DNA of 64,000 nt from assembly GCA_039881045.1 (NCBI GenBank), contig JAYWVB010000018.1:372001-436000 (forward strand). Reading direction: 5' to 3'. Both the position numbers and the translations under genes were made by a program. The notes beneath the pieces were generated by a model. That model saw only the letters and a program-made list of their open reading frames with translations, did no database searches and was not told where the DNA came from. This DNA is from Chaetomium olivaceum. Its lineage: Eukaryota > Ascomycota > Sordariomycetes > Sordariales > Chaetomiaceae. Of this stretch, positions 52,867 to 61,981 are shown one piece after another (the stretch's first letter is position 1; every line of letters begins with the position of its first letter).

Positions 52867-55800
52867 TTACACTTGTGATAAGAATATCGCCTCGGCCTCT
52901 TCGTACTTCCCCTGACTGTTAAGCGTGTTTGCAAGGTTGTTCATGCTGCGGAGCGTGTCGGGATGCTCGGTGCCGAGCACTTGCGTCCGTAGCTTAAGCG
53001 TCTGCCGGTAGAGCGTCTCGGCCTCTTTGTACTTCCCCTGACTGTTAAGCGTGTTTGCAAGGTTGTTCATGCTGCGGAGCGTGTCGGGATGCTCGGCGCT
53101 GAGTACTTGCGTCCGTAGCTTAAGCGTCTGCCGGTAGAGCGTCTCGGCCTCTTTGTACTTCCCCTGACTGTTAAGCGTGTTTGCAAGGTTGTTCATGCTG
53201 CGGAGCGTGTCGGGATGCTCGGCGCTGAGTACTTGCGTCTGTAGCTTAAGCGTCTGCCGGTAGAGCGCCTCGGCCTCTTCGTACTTCCCCTGCCTCGTAA
53301 GCGTGTTTGCAACGCCAAGCATGCTGTTGAGCGTGTCGGGATGCTCGGCGCCGAGTACTTGCGTCCGTAGCTTAAGCGTCTGCCGGTAGAGCGCCTCGGC
53401 CTCTTCGTACTTCCCCTGACTGTCAAGCGTGTTTGCAACGCCAAGTATGCTGCGGAGCGTGTCGGGATGCTCGGCGCCGAGTACTTGCGTCTGTAGCTTA
53501 AGCGTCTGCCGGTAGAGCGCCTCGGCCTCTTCGTACTTCCCCTGACTGTCAAGCGTGTTTGCAACGCCAAGTATGCTGCGGAGCGTGTCGGGATGCTCGG
53601 CGCTGAGTACTTGCGTCCGTAGCTTAAGCGTCTGCCGGTAGAGCGCCTCGGCCTCTTCGTACTTCCCCTGCCTCGTAAGCGTGTTTGCAACGCCAAGCAT
53701 GCTGTTGAGCGTGTCGGGATGCTCGGCGCCGAGTACTTGCGTCCGTAGCTTAAGCGTCTGCCGGTAGAGCGCCTCGGCCTCTTCGTACTTCCCCTGACTG
53801 TCAAGCGTGTTTGCAAGGTTGTTTATGCTGCTGAGCGTGTCGGGATGCTCGGCGCCGAGCACTTGCGTCTGTAGCTTAAGCGTCTGCCGATAGAGCGCCT
53901 CAGCCTCTTCGTACTTCCCCTGCCTGTAAAGCGTGGTTGCAAGGTTGTTTATACTGCTAAGCGTATCGGGATGCTCGGTGCCGAGTACTTGCGTCCGTAG
54001 CTTAAGCGTCTGCCGGTAGAGCGCCTCGGCCTCTTCGTACTTCCCCTGACTGTCAAGCGTGTTTGCAACGCCAAGCATGCTGTTGAGCGTGTCGGGATGC
54101 TCGGCGCCGAGCACTTGCGTCTGTAGCTTAAGCGTCTGCCGGTAGAGCGCCTCAGCCTCGTTGTACTTCCCAAGCATAGAAGTACTGCCCGCAACATTGA
54201 AGAGAAGACTTGACTTGGCTGCGTCGTCGGTTGAATGGTCTTGGAACCTCAACGCAGTCAGGGTATGCGGCAGATACATTACCAAGACAGCCCTGTTCTC
54301 ATGCTTTGGGAAGGGAAACACTTTATCGAGGTGCTGTATTAGAGTCGTAGCACATGCCTTAACTTCTCCTTCCTCCGCCAACCAATTTCGCATTGCCAGT
54401 CGGACAAGTCTGTGCATGTCGTACGACTCTTGGCCGGGTCGCTCCGTAATAAATGCGTACGCTTTCAACGTGCCGATTGCTTCGTCTGCTTCTAGGTCGC
54501 TCTTTCCCGGCGGGAGGAGACTTTTCGGAATCTCCTTCTCGGCAAGGAAGGACATGAATCTGAGGTACTGGGCGGCGAGCAGGTTGTCACGGGAGATGTG
54601 GCGAAAAGAAATCAGCCATGTCGCAGCAACTGGATTTCGGGTACTCTTGTAGCGGGTTCGATCCTCAAAGTCCTTGCTCAGCAGCTCGATCAAGCGCTCG
54701 TTACCCGACTGGCAATAGTTGAGGTACTGCGCTGTTGTTATACCTGTTTTTGCCATGTAGGCAGATGCCTGCTTAATAGCAAGCGGTAGGTCGGCCAGGA
54801 AGTTAAGTAGGCCCGTTGTGCTTTGCGTGTCGCTTAGCTGGTGTACTGCTACATTTCTCTGCAACAGATCGACCGCTTCGGGCCTGCTCATCTCTGCCAG
54901 GTTCACGATGCCCCTCTGCGGGATGTCGAGCTTGACAATGGCCTCGTGGTTCCGAGTTGTAAACAGGATGGAGCCCCTATAACTAAAAGGGAGACAGTCG
55001 CACAACGGCGTAGCCCCGGCAGCACCGAAGAGTAGCTCGACGTCGTCGGCGTTATCGACAATCAACAGCCAGTTATCAGCACTCTGGCTCAGAGCTGTCT
55101 TGACGAGTAGCTTGACATCCGCCTTATCGTCGTCAATCCTCGCGATCTGGAGCTGCCGGCCAATCTCACGGTAGGAGTTCTCGAACGTAGCGGCATCTAC
55201 AGCGGGGACCCAGAAGACATGGCAGTCCGGGTGCTCGTCCCGGACCCGAAAGGCAGCCTCAAGCGCGATTTGAGTCTTTCCAACGCCTCCGAGGCCCTCG
55301 ATAGCAGTCCGCTGGCAGTCGTCCTTGTCGACACTAGGAGGGATTCTCTCAAGAAGCTGCGCTAGAGTCGATTCGCGTCCTACAAAGTCCTTATTGCGTC
55401 CAAACGGGACCAAAAAGCAAGGCTGCCGCGATGCTGCTTCGACGAGACGCTCTCGGCTTTCGGCTACTGGCATGTACCGTTCCAGAACAGCCTTCAGCAC
55501 GGAAGCCGCGGTAGCCGCCGCAAAATTCTGCCATTTCTTGTTTTTGTGACAGTCTGCATAGTCACACACCCCTTTGATTACGACGCAGGGGATCTCTTCC
55601 GCGACGCCGGCACCCTCCATCTCGAAAGCGATAATGCCCTTAGCTCTGGCAATCTGGTCACGATGCTCGCCGGACTTGATCACTGTGTCGCCTGACCCAA
55701 CCGGCCCAATATGGACAGCTGGCTCTTGTGCCTCCTCGCCCTCGATTCCTTGTTTCATTTTGAGCCGCTTCCTCGGCACGAGATGTTGCTCGTCGCATCG

Positions 55801-56727
55801 TAAAGTATCGCAGGAGGACTTGCCAGCGTCATCACACACCGGGTCGGACCCGCTCTCGCACATCCTGCAGATGCATGTCGGGGATGCGTGGTGCTTATGG
55901 CGATAAGCCGGTTCGAAAAGCTTGTCTTCGGCGGCCCCAGGGTAATTATATTTCGTTCCGCAATTCTTCCGAGCGGCCCTGGCCTGGAGCCGTCCGAGGA
56001 AGTCAGCAGTGCGTTTCTGCAGCTGCTGTCGGCCATCGGCAGTCCCGAACGCGCTCAGTAGAGTGCGGAACTCTTTATCCGGCCTCGCTATGTTATCTTC
56101 GGAGCCATCCTTGCGCTCAAACCTGTCGGGATATTGTCTACCGAAGTCGTATTGCACGATCGCCTTGCTGATGACCACGTCACCCAGGAGGATCTCTATA
56201 CCGCCGGTTTGAGGTACGCCGCCACAGATTCCGACAAGAAGGGCCAGCCGTACGCGGCGATAACTCGAACGGATACTGGCCGCTGTGCTTGCGGCGCTGG
56301 CCTTGCCCATGCCTGAGAGTAGAGCCACCACAACATTGTGCTTGCCGATGCGACCAGTCTTATAGAGGTTGTTGCTTCCATGTCCATCCCACATCTCATC
56401 GAGCATGAGGGAGACAGCATCGTACTCGAGCGGCAGTGCACAGAACACCGCGATCTCGAAGTCTTCGGGCCGACGCGGTCGCGAGACGGTTGCAGGACCG
56501 GTTGGAATGCGAAATGGCGGACCGGCACGGGCGGTGTCAGCTGTCGGAGGCGCATCCTCCGATACGGTCACCTGAGCCTCAGTGACGCGCGCGTTGGAGG
56601 GCCTCTCGGACGGACCGGAGTCTGTGTCGGCGCGTGGTTGCGGACCAGGAGTCCGGTCGCGGCTCATGTCTTGCGGCGGACGGGACGTAACCCTGCGCTT
56701 CTCTTTCCACCATCGGAAAAACCCCAT
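52867..56727 (-). CDS. NLR: purine-nucleoside-phosphorylase-like, NB-ARC, ten TPRs
   Basis: Intact single-exon 1286-aa protein. Residues 1-88 are disordered. About 90-420 is a PNP/UDP phosphorylase-like domain (EIAVFCALPLEYDAV; GDVVISKAIVQYDFG; FEMEGAGVAEEIPCVVIKGV) with a Cys-rich insert at 286-311. NB-ARC spans about 450-780: P-loop GLGGVGKT (478-485), kinase-2 LLIVDNADD, ILFTTRN, LPLA and the MHD-like MHRLV (781-785). Ten 42-aa kinesin-light-chain-type TPRs fill 853-1272, then a 14-aa stub. Fungal NLRs of this plan are intracellular receptors: the repeats sense, NB-ARC oligomerises, and PNP is the presumed effector, probably acting on nucleotides. It is alone in its element, opposite in strand to the other NLR. 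Confidence 0.9.
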   Translation of the reverse strand: MGFFRWWKEKRRVTSRPPQDMSRDRTPGPQPRADTDSGPSERPSNARVTEAQVTVSEDAPPTADTARAGPPFRIPTGPATVSRPRRPEDFEIAVFCALPLEYDAVSLMLDEMWDGHGSNNLYKTGRIGKHNVVVALLSGMGKASAASTAASIRSSYRRVRLALLVGICGGVPQTGGIEILLGDVVISKAIVQYDFGRQYPDRFERKDGSEDNIARPDKEFRTLLSAFGTADGRQQLQKRTADFLGRLQARAARKNCGTKYNYPGAAEDKLFEPAYRHKHHASPTCICRMCESGSDPVCDDAGKSSCDTLRCDEQHLVPRKRLKMKQGIEGEEAQEPAVHIGPVGSGDTVIKSGEHRDQIARAKGIIAFEMEGAGVAEEIPCVVIKGVCDYADCHKNKKWQNFAAATAASVLKAVLERYMPVAESRERLVEAASRQPCFLVPFGRNKDFVGRESTLAQLLERIPPSVDKDDCQRTAIEGLGGVGKTQIALEAAFRVRDEHPDCHVFWVPAVDAATFENSYREIGRQLQIARIDDDKADVKLLVKTALSQSADNWLLIVDNADDVELLFGAAGATPLCDCLPFSYRGSILFTTRNHEAIVKLDIPQRGIVNLAEMSRPEAVDLLQRNVAVHQLSDTQSTTGLLNFLADLPLAIKQASAYMAKTGITTAQYLNYCQSGNERLIELLSKDFEDRTRYKSTRNPVAATWLISFRHISRDNLLAAQYLRFMSFLAEKEIPKSLLPPGKSDLEADEAIGTLKAYAFITERPGQESYDMHRLVRLAMRNWLAEEGEVKACATTLIQHLDKVFPFPKHENRAVLVMYLPHTLTALRFQDHSTDDAAKSSLLFNVAGSTSMLGKYNEAEALYRQTLKLQTQVLGAEHPDTLNSMLGVANTLDSQGKYEEAEALYRQTLKLRTQVLGTEHPDTLSSINNLATTLYRQGKYEEAEALYRQTLKLQTQVLGAEHPDTLSSINNLANTLDSQGKYEEAEALYRQTLKLRTQVLGAEHPDTLNSMLGVANTLTRQGKYEEAEALYRQTLKLRTQVLSAEHPDTLRSILGVANTLDSQGKYEEAEALYRQTLKLQTQVLGAEHPDTLRSILGVANTLDSQGKYEEAEALYRQTLKLRTQVLGAEHPDTLNSMLGVANTLTRQGKYEEAEALYRQTLKLQTQVLSAEHPDTLRSMNNLANTLNSQGKYKEAETLYRQTLKLRTQVLSAEHPDTLRSMNNLANTLNSQGKYKEAETLYRQTLKLRTQVLGTEHPDTLRSMNNLANTLNSQGKYEEAEAIFLSQV
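52909..54171 (-). repeat. Ten 126-bp TPR-coding repeats
   Basis: The unit reads GKYEEAEALYRQTLKL-R/Q-TQVL, then AEHPDTL and a variable end. Variation clusters at the unit's second half: L-N/S/R-S-M/I-L/N-G/N-V/L-A-N/T-TL-D/Y/T/N. Whole pairs of units are nearly identical (for example the 4th and 7th, and the 9th and 10th), indicating duplication of blocks. Confidence 0.9.
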
Positions 56728-56992
56728 CGTCTCGAGCGCGCTATCGAATCAACTAGAAGGGCAAGCCCTCGCTGGTGCGTAGATCATCACGCTGGTACCT
56801 GACGAGGCAGCTGCTGATCGTCGTCTCCGAAGCAGAAGGACAAACCGCGCGAGAATGCGAGGACGGGCGGGGTAGAGGCCAGCTGAATGCCGCAAGCCAA
56901 TCCTTTCGGCCTGGAGCCTCGCTGGCGCCGCCCCGCATGGCCACAGCCAATCGTTTCGACGCCGCGGGTCGGGCTGGAACGTGTTTCCCATC

Positions 56993-57136
56993 GCAAGACG
57001 GTGAAGCACTGTGCTGGACTGTGCGGGACATTTGACGGTGGGAACAGGCACGGTGTAAGCGCCAAGAGGCCCCAAAACAGGCCCCCAGACAATCGAAGAG
57101 AGAGGGAAAAGCGGAAGGCGATTTCGCGAGCGACTG
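56993..57136 (-). repeat. Right TIR of element 2
   Basis: Inverse of 52167-52310; the shared block is at 57047-57066, 70 bases from the end. TA follows. Confidence 0.9.
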
Positions 57137-57138
57137 TA

Positions 57139-57718
57139 AGTGTGGTGGAGTGGTTGGAGATGTTGGGGGTTTCCGTTATGGGTTGGGGTTGGCCGCGGGT
57201 CGTCGAGGCCTATCTCATTTCTTAAATTGCTTTTACTAAGTCTCAGAACCTAAAACTACCTATAAAATGGGATACGAATTCTAATCTCGCTCAACTTACT
57301 AACCAACAGAATACCGTTAACTAGTTATAAGTTTGTAGAGCAGTGACAGTTTGAAAGGACATTGTGAGAATGCGTTGTGTGAATTGAAGTGAAGAATACA
57401 AAAGGAAAGCTCTGCAAAAGAGTGTGGTTTTAATACATGGTATCAGCTTAACCAAGTCAACATCATCACTATCAGAACCACGGACACCCCTAACAACTCA
57501 TAAAGAAATACTTGACGATCCAACAGGAAGTCTGTTGATTAACTACGGTCTTACGTGTTGTTATGGTCAATTGTATTATAGAGAGAAGCAAGCGACGACG
57601 TAGGGTTAGCGAATGCGAGGAACAGAACAGAGGGTTAAGGACTCTACAATAGTACTATAATAAGGAGTAATTTTTAAGATATATAGGCTAGTTAACTAAC
57701 TATGCACCGGAGTTAATG
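57139..57718. other. Intergenic, AT-rich
   Basis: No gene seen. The motif TAGTTAACTAACTA occurs near 57,691, as at several element borders in this window. Confidence 0.4.
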
Positions 57719-59656
57719 TTATTTATCATACAATGATTCGCTTCCTGACAGACTTGGTGTTGGCAATGGCGCTCTTCTCCGTTGGGAGGGTTTCTTTTCC
57801 TTTCGTCGCTCCGTTGCAGTTCGTTCTTGTGTGTCATCTCTTTCTTCTCTCGATCGAACTGTTACCCTTGCTGACCGCTCTCCTCGAGCCCTCGTACGCT
57901 CTCTCGCCCTTCTCTCATCAACATCGCTCTCCTCTAGTTGCTCATCGCTATACCAGATTTCATCCTCGCTGAGCTCAAAGTCTTCAATCGTTGCCGCACG
58001 GCATTCAGTACCTTCTAATGGAAAACGTTGTCCAGCTTCAACCCAAGTATGTTCTGTGATGTACCGAGTCTCTCTTTTTCCCGCGGCCTGCTCCATTGTG
58101 GAGTATGGAACTAGGACCTCGTATTCGTTATATCTAACTCCTGGTTTGTCGTATAACTCAGCATACGACCCGTCAAAGTCATCGGGGTAGATATGCCATC
58201 GGAAAGGAAATCCATTACGCGTATATAATTCGCAGGCTACGCCTATCGGTTGTAGCTCTTCTTTATCCCTAAACCTAACCTGTTCTCTCGTCGCTTTCCT
58301 TAGTTGCAGCTGATTGTTTTGAGGCACTGGAACCCGGGCCTTGTCGACGACGTATGCTATCCTTGCCAACCTACCCTTTAGTTGGTACGAAATTAAACAG
58401 GGTTTGTGAGGTAAATGATCGAGATAACCATGCAATAGAACTCGTACATAGCGCGGAGGGCTTGCAAGCCAGTCGAAGTAGTCGAATTCGTAAAATCCAT
58501 TCTTATTCAGTGAAGGATTCTTGCTACGAGTTCTGAACATCGTCGTCCGCTGCTTTAGTGGTAGCTTCCTCCCCCGCTGGTCGTTCCGCCGGTCTTCCGA
58601 CCGCTCCCTTCTCCGCCTATCGTCTCGGTCTTCCGATCGCTCCCTTCTCCGCCTGTTGTCCCGTGGCTCTTTATCTCCCTCCTTTCTCCGCCTATCGTCT
58701 CGGTCTTCCGATCGCTCCCTTCTCCGCCTGTTGTCCCGTGGCTCTTTATCTCCCTCCTTTCTCCGCCTATCGTCTCGGTCTTCCGATCGCTCCCTTCTCC
58801 GCCTGTTGTCCCGTGGCTCTTTATCTCCCTCCTTTCTCCGCCTACCGTCTCGGTCTTCCGATCGCTCCCTTCTCCGCCTGTTGTCCCGTGGCTCTTTATC
58901 TCCCTCCTTTCTCCGCCTATCGTCTCGGTCTTCCGATCGCTCCCTTCTCCGCCTGTTGTCCCGTGGCTCTTTATCTCCCTCCTTTCTCCGCCTACCGTCT
59001 CGGTCTTCCGATCGCTCCCTTCTCCGCCTGTTGTCCCGTGGCTCTTTATCTCCCTCCTTTCTCCGCCTATCGTCTCGGTCTTCCGATCGCTCCCTTCTCC
59101 GCCTGTTGTCCCGTGGCTCTTTATCTCCCTCCTTTCTCCGCCTATCGTCCCGGTCTTCCGACCGCTCCCTTCTCCGCCTGTTGTCCTGTGGATCTTTATC
59201 TCTCTCCTTTCTCCGCCTATCGTCCCGGTCTTCCGACCGCTCCCTTCTCCGCCTGCCGTCCCGCGGCTCCTTATCTCCCTGGTCTTCTAACCGCTTCCTT
59301 CTCTGCCTATCGTCCCGCGGCTCTTTATCTCCCTCCCTTCTCCGCCTATCGTCTCGATCTTCCGACCACTCCCTTCTCTGCCTACTATCCCGTGGCTCCT
59401 TGTCTCCCCAGTCTTCTAACCACTCCCTTCTTTGCCTGCTATTCTGCGGCTCCTTGAAAATATCATCCCACGGATCCTTATATGTCTCCCATCTCCACCC
59501 ACTGTCCTGTAGATTCTTATCTCCCCAGTCTCCTAACCGCTCCCTTCTCTGCCTATCGTCCTGCGGCTCCTTGTCTTCTCGGTCTTCCGATTCTGGCGGT
59601 GCCTCTTCTGCTCCCTGAGACGAAGAGTCTGAATATTTGTCGTTGTCGGTAGCCAT
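57719..59656 (-). CDS. Charged-repeat protein with unknown C-terminal domain
   Basis: Intact 645-aa single-exon protein (MATDNDKYSDSSSQGAEEAP...SESLYDK). Residues about 20-375 are made of Arg/Glu/Asp repeats, with a central run of near-perfect 25-aa units (DDRRRKEGDKEPRDNRRRRE core). Residues about 385-560 look globular: YEFDYFDWLASPPRYVRVLLHGYLD, ACELYTRNGFPFRWHIYPDDFDGS and TRYITEHTWVEAGQRFPLEG. The tail is again charged. No signal peptide or membrane segment is seen. The family is not recognised. Composition recalls the broken charged-repeat genes at 36-44 kb on the same strand, but I see no shared domain. Confidence 0.7.
   Translation of the reverse strand: MATDNDKYSDSSSQGAEEAPPESEDREDKEPQDDRQRRERLGDWGDKNLQDSGWRWETYKDPWDDIFKEPQNSRQRREWLEDWGDKEPRDSRQRREWSEDRDDRRRREGDKEPRDDRQRRKRLEDQGDKEPRDGRRRRERSEDRDDRRRKERDKDPQDNRRRRERSEDRDDRRRKEGDKEPRDNRRRRERSEDRDDRRRKEGDKEPRDNRRRRERSEDRDGRRRKEGDKEPRDNRRRRERSEDRDDRRRKEGDKEPRDNRRRRERSEDRDGRRRKEGDKEPRDNRRRRERSEDRDDRRRKEGDKEPRDNRRRRERSEDRDDRRRKEGDKEPRDNRRRRERSEDRDDRRRRERSEDRRNDQRGRKLPLKQRTTMFRTRSKNPSLNKNGFYEFDYFDWLASPPRYVRVLLHGYLDHLPHKPCLISYQLKGRLARIAYVVDKARVPVPQNNQLQLRKATREQVRFRDKEELQPIGVACELYTRNGFPFRWHIYPDDFDGSYAELYDKPGVRYNEYEVLVPYSTMEQAAGKRETRYITEHTWVEAGQRFPLEGTECRAATIEDFELSEDEIWYSDEQLEESDVDERRARERTRARGERSARVTVRSREERDDTQERTATERRKEKKPSQRRRAPLPTPSLSGSESLYDK
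58600..59290 (-). repeat. 75-bp coding minisatellite
   Basis: About eight nearly identical 75-bp units in phase with the gene; 3' units are the most uniform and those towards the gene start (59,200 onward) are diverged. Single third-base changes alternate between units (CTATCGTCTC against CTACCGTCTC), suggesting two-unit block duplication. Confidence 0.9.
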
Positions 59657-60394
59657 CCTATTTACTAATCCTAAACTGGGCCTGCCAGTTCTCGACTTTT
59701 AGTGTTCCTTTGGCGCTGATTAAAGAATCTCACTTAGCGGCTTGAGTTTCCGAGGGCGGGATTATATATGCATTCTTAGGGTTAGATCTCAAATGTCAGG
59801 CCTAGAACTCCGTTTCAAAATGTCTATTTTCCGCAATTCAAAATCCCGGAATACATAAGACACTTCCACTTCCCATTACCTCCTTGCTATATACTCTAGA
59901 TCGCAATTCCTACCGGCTAGCCTTCCTACAATGCTACGCTACCTCTATTGCGGATATTGTATGAGGATAAGATTTCTACCTACGTGTGCCTTCTCTGTAT
60001 CCACCTATGGGATACGAACTATGTAATATGTAGCTATATCTCGTGGTATAAACTTCTAACTCGCTCGTTGTGACTGGAGTGTTGTAAATATTGGGGGACT
60101 TATAACATGTTTTACGTCGTAGGGCTCAATCTCCGGGGGACGCTTTGTCATTGTAATTAGACGACACTTTATCTGTGCTTACACACAAGCCGCGAAATGT
60201 GTTCCGTGAAGGAGGAAAGTCTTTCTCTCCTTCTCAAATCCTGTCCTCTGCTCATCGTCCCGTTTTGTTATGTAACCCCCTAGTTACATACCTCCTGTCA
60301 TTTTTCTCCAGGCCTCTTACTCACGTGTCACAATGAACCAGTTCACGTTATATATAAATCATCATTAACGTTAGCTAGTTTAGTGTTTCTTATA
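59657..60394. other. Intergenic, AT-rich
   Basis: No supported gene. It includes GGGATTATATATGCATTC and TTAGGGTTAG near 59,757-59,785, resembling short stretches at 33,373 and 50,717. Confidence 0.4.
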
Positions 60395-60930
60395 TTACTT
60401 CACACTCTCAATGAGGTAATAGTATACTATAGATGCAACAAACGTGTAAGAAAGACAAAGAGCCACAACGCTCACCGTAACATGAGCTGCTGTAGACCAG
60501 TCACCATTCTGGGATGCATAGACCCCAACTAGCACTGTGACTAATCCGCTAGCGGAATTTAGCAGTCCTGGTCTAGAGTTATTCAGTTATAAGCTGTTTA
60601 CAGTTTGAGATGTCGCACTTACATAAACAAGCGGCCCAGGAGCCACACATGATTACTACGATATCTCAGCCAGAGGACTCCAGTTCCGAGAAAGCCAAGA
60701 ACGCAGAAAGATATACCAAACCCAAGCAACATATGCTGCTGCGTTAATTTGTACACTACATTGTTCGTGTTGGTGTTTAGCTGGAGCTTTGCAAGTGACG
60801 TGAACGCGCCCGGAAGTACCAGGAACCCGGCCAGCAGAATCCATGATGACATTGCGGCGGCAAGATTCCACCACCATGGTACCTCATAAGCCTGACGAAG
60901 CATAGACTCATATCTAGAGCGTTGTGCCAT
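60395..60930 (-). CDS. Four-TM membrane protein, two exons
   Basis: Exon 1 is 60930-60623, intron 60622-60573 (50 nt, GTAAGT...AATAACTCTAG) and exon 2 60572-60395, giving 161 aa. MAQRSRYESMLRQAYEVPWWWNL leads into TM1 (SWILLAGFLVLPGAF), TM2 (LLGFGISFCVLGFLGTGVLWL), TM3 (ASGLVTVLVGVYAS) and TM4 (VSVVALCLSYTFVASIVYYYL). The LRQAYEVPWWWNL...SWxLLAGFxVxPGxFTSL signature is that of a conserved, uncharacterised family of Pezizomycotina membrane proteins as I recall it. The upstream minus-strand frame (to 61585) overlaps by 17 bases and may be an N-terminal exon. Function unknown. Confidence 0.75.
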
Positions 60931-61585
60931 TGAAGCGCCGGCCAGGGCTAAGCTGGAGATCGGAGAAGGCTATCGACAAGTCTGCTGAGCGCCGTTTCAA
61001 TACGGGAAGTGGTCTCTTCCCAAAAATATCATCTCGACGGGTTGTATTGCGTTTCCAAAATTCCGTGCCACTAACTGATTTATGTGTGGGGATTACCCTG
61101 TTTCTGATTATGTCGTTCTGGGCAGCGATCTTTTCTCGTAGCTCTGTGCTCCAACGGTCCTCAGACGGGTCGGACTGGCGTTGCTGCGGCGGGACCCTGA
61201 TTTCGAGATCGCTAGGTTCGTGATATGTTACGGAAAGGTGACGAGACTCCTCGGGAAGGTGTTTTGAGCGCCAATGCTGCAGTTCTATTGTCCCATCAAT
61301 CGTATACCGCCGGACATACTGCTTATGAGCTCGAATGTTTGCCCAGCGGGGCCTCGGCAACCCACTGGAGACTTCTCGGTGAGGATAAGGTGTAGGTGGA
61401 CGCCTCAGGGCATCATAAGCAGCGGCGCCGGCGCCACTTTCTCCGCCGCCCTTGACCACCTTAACTCGCTCGTGCGTGTAAGTGACCGCTCGTGTATTAC
61501 ACCTGTGAGCTCTAACCGTACTGACGCGACGGTGACCGGGGTTTCTCAATGGCGAGGGTGGGCCAAAGCGATTCAGGCAGTCCAT
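60914..61585 (-). CDS. Hypothetical basic protein or upstream exon
   Basis: A 223-aa frame (MDCLNRFGPPSPLRN...RRFNGTTL), polar and Arg-rich, without known motifs. It reads LPEESRHLSVTYHEPSDLEIRVPPQQRQ and WSTELREKIAAQNDIIRNRV. Its 3' end overlaps the start of the four-TM gene in another frame. A possible intron (donor GTATTG near 61,000, acceptor CTCCAG near 60,955) could fuse the two, giving a longer protein with a disordered cytosolic N-terminus; that layout is common for the family but not proven here. Confidence 0.45.
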   Translation of the reverse strand: MDCLNRFGPPSPLRNPGHRRVSTVRAHRCNTRAVTYTHERVKVVKGGGESGAGAAAYDALRRPPTPYPHREVSSGLPRPRWANIRAHKQYVRRYTIDGTIELQHWRSKHLPEESRHLSVTYHEPSDLEIRVPPQQRQSDPSEDRWSTELREKIAAQNDIIRNRVIPTHKSVSGTEFWKRNTTRRDDIFGKRPLPVLKRRSADLSIAFSDLQLSPGRRFNGTTL

Positions 61586-61618
61586 GATGAAGAGAGATTA
61601 TACGCAGATGGAGAGTGA

Positions 61619-61981
61619 ATGGTAGATAAAACGTTAGGCCTTTAATAGATTGGAGAAATACTGTTTCTTTAATCTAAATAGCTATATTCCTGAACTGGGA
61701 TCGATTTCTGAGATCCGATTTGTGTGTAACGGGCTGACCTTGCCTGCCGGCCGTATTGGGCGCTGCCGCTTTCTCTGGCTCTCAACTTCTGACACTAGCA
61801 GCAACCCCCGTCATAACCACACAGCAGAGCCCCCACAAAGTCGTTCTTTAACAACTCGTCGCTCACCCGAACCTCACCTGCGCACTTCTACAATAAGCAC
61901 AAAGAAAATGGCAGGTACCCTCGGATCCCTGGAGCTGGTCGGACATCGCCGAGCCATTGGATGATGCCAGCTTGTCGGCGC
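61619..61981. other. Intergenic
   Basis: A short plus-strand frame ends with AAGAAAATGGCAGGTACC, which could be the start of an exon with a GT donor, but no downstream exon could be fixed. Nothing else is seen. Confidence 0.3.

Larger units (their letters stand above)
52167..57136. mobile_element. TIR element 2 carrying a PNP-NB-ARC-TPR NLR gene
   Basis: 4970 bp. TIRs begin CAGTCGCTCGCGAAATCG and are near-identical for about 143 bases (52167-52310 and 56993-57136), with TA on both sides (52165-52166 and 57137-57138). The only gene inside is the NLR at 52867-56727. No transposase is present. The inner part of the TIR is shared with element 1, so the two belong to related families mobilised perhaps by the same or sister transposases. 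Near-identity of the TIRs suggests recent activity or gene conversion. Confidence 0.8.

Noticed and set aside
53193..54197. Second minus-strand frame across the TPR array
   Set aside because: Arg/Ser-rich shadow of the TPR frame; not conserved beyond the repeat.
45213..57136. Single composite transposon spanning both NLRs
   Set aside because: Each NLR has its own matched TIR pair and TA flanks; the outermost ends (CAGTAAAAGG and CGAGCGACTG) do not match each other.
58521..59618. Plus-strand frames of 300-365 codons opposite the charged-repeat gene
   Set aside because: Mirror of the in-frame 75-bp repeats; the minus strand has a clean start, stop and non-repetitive domain.
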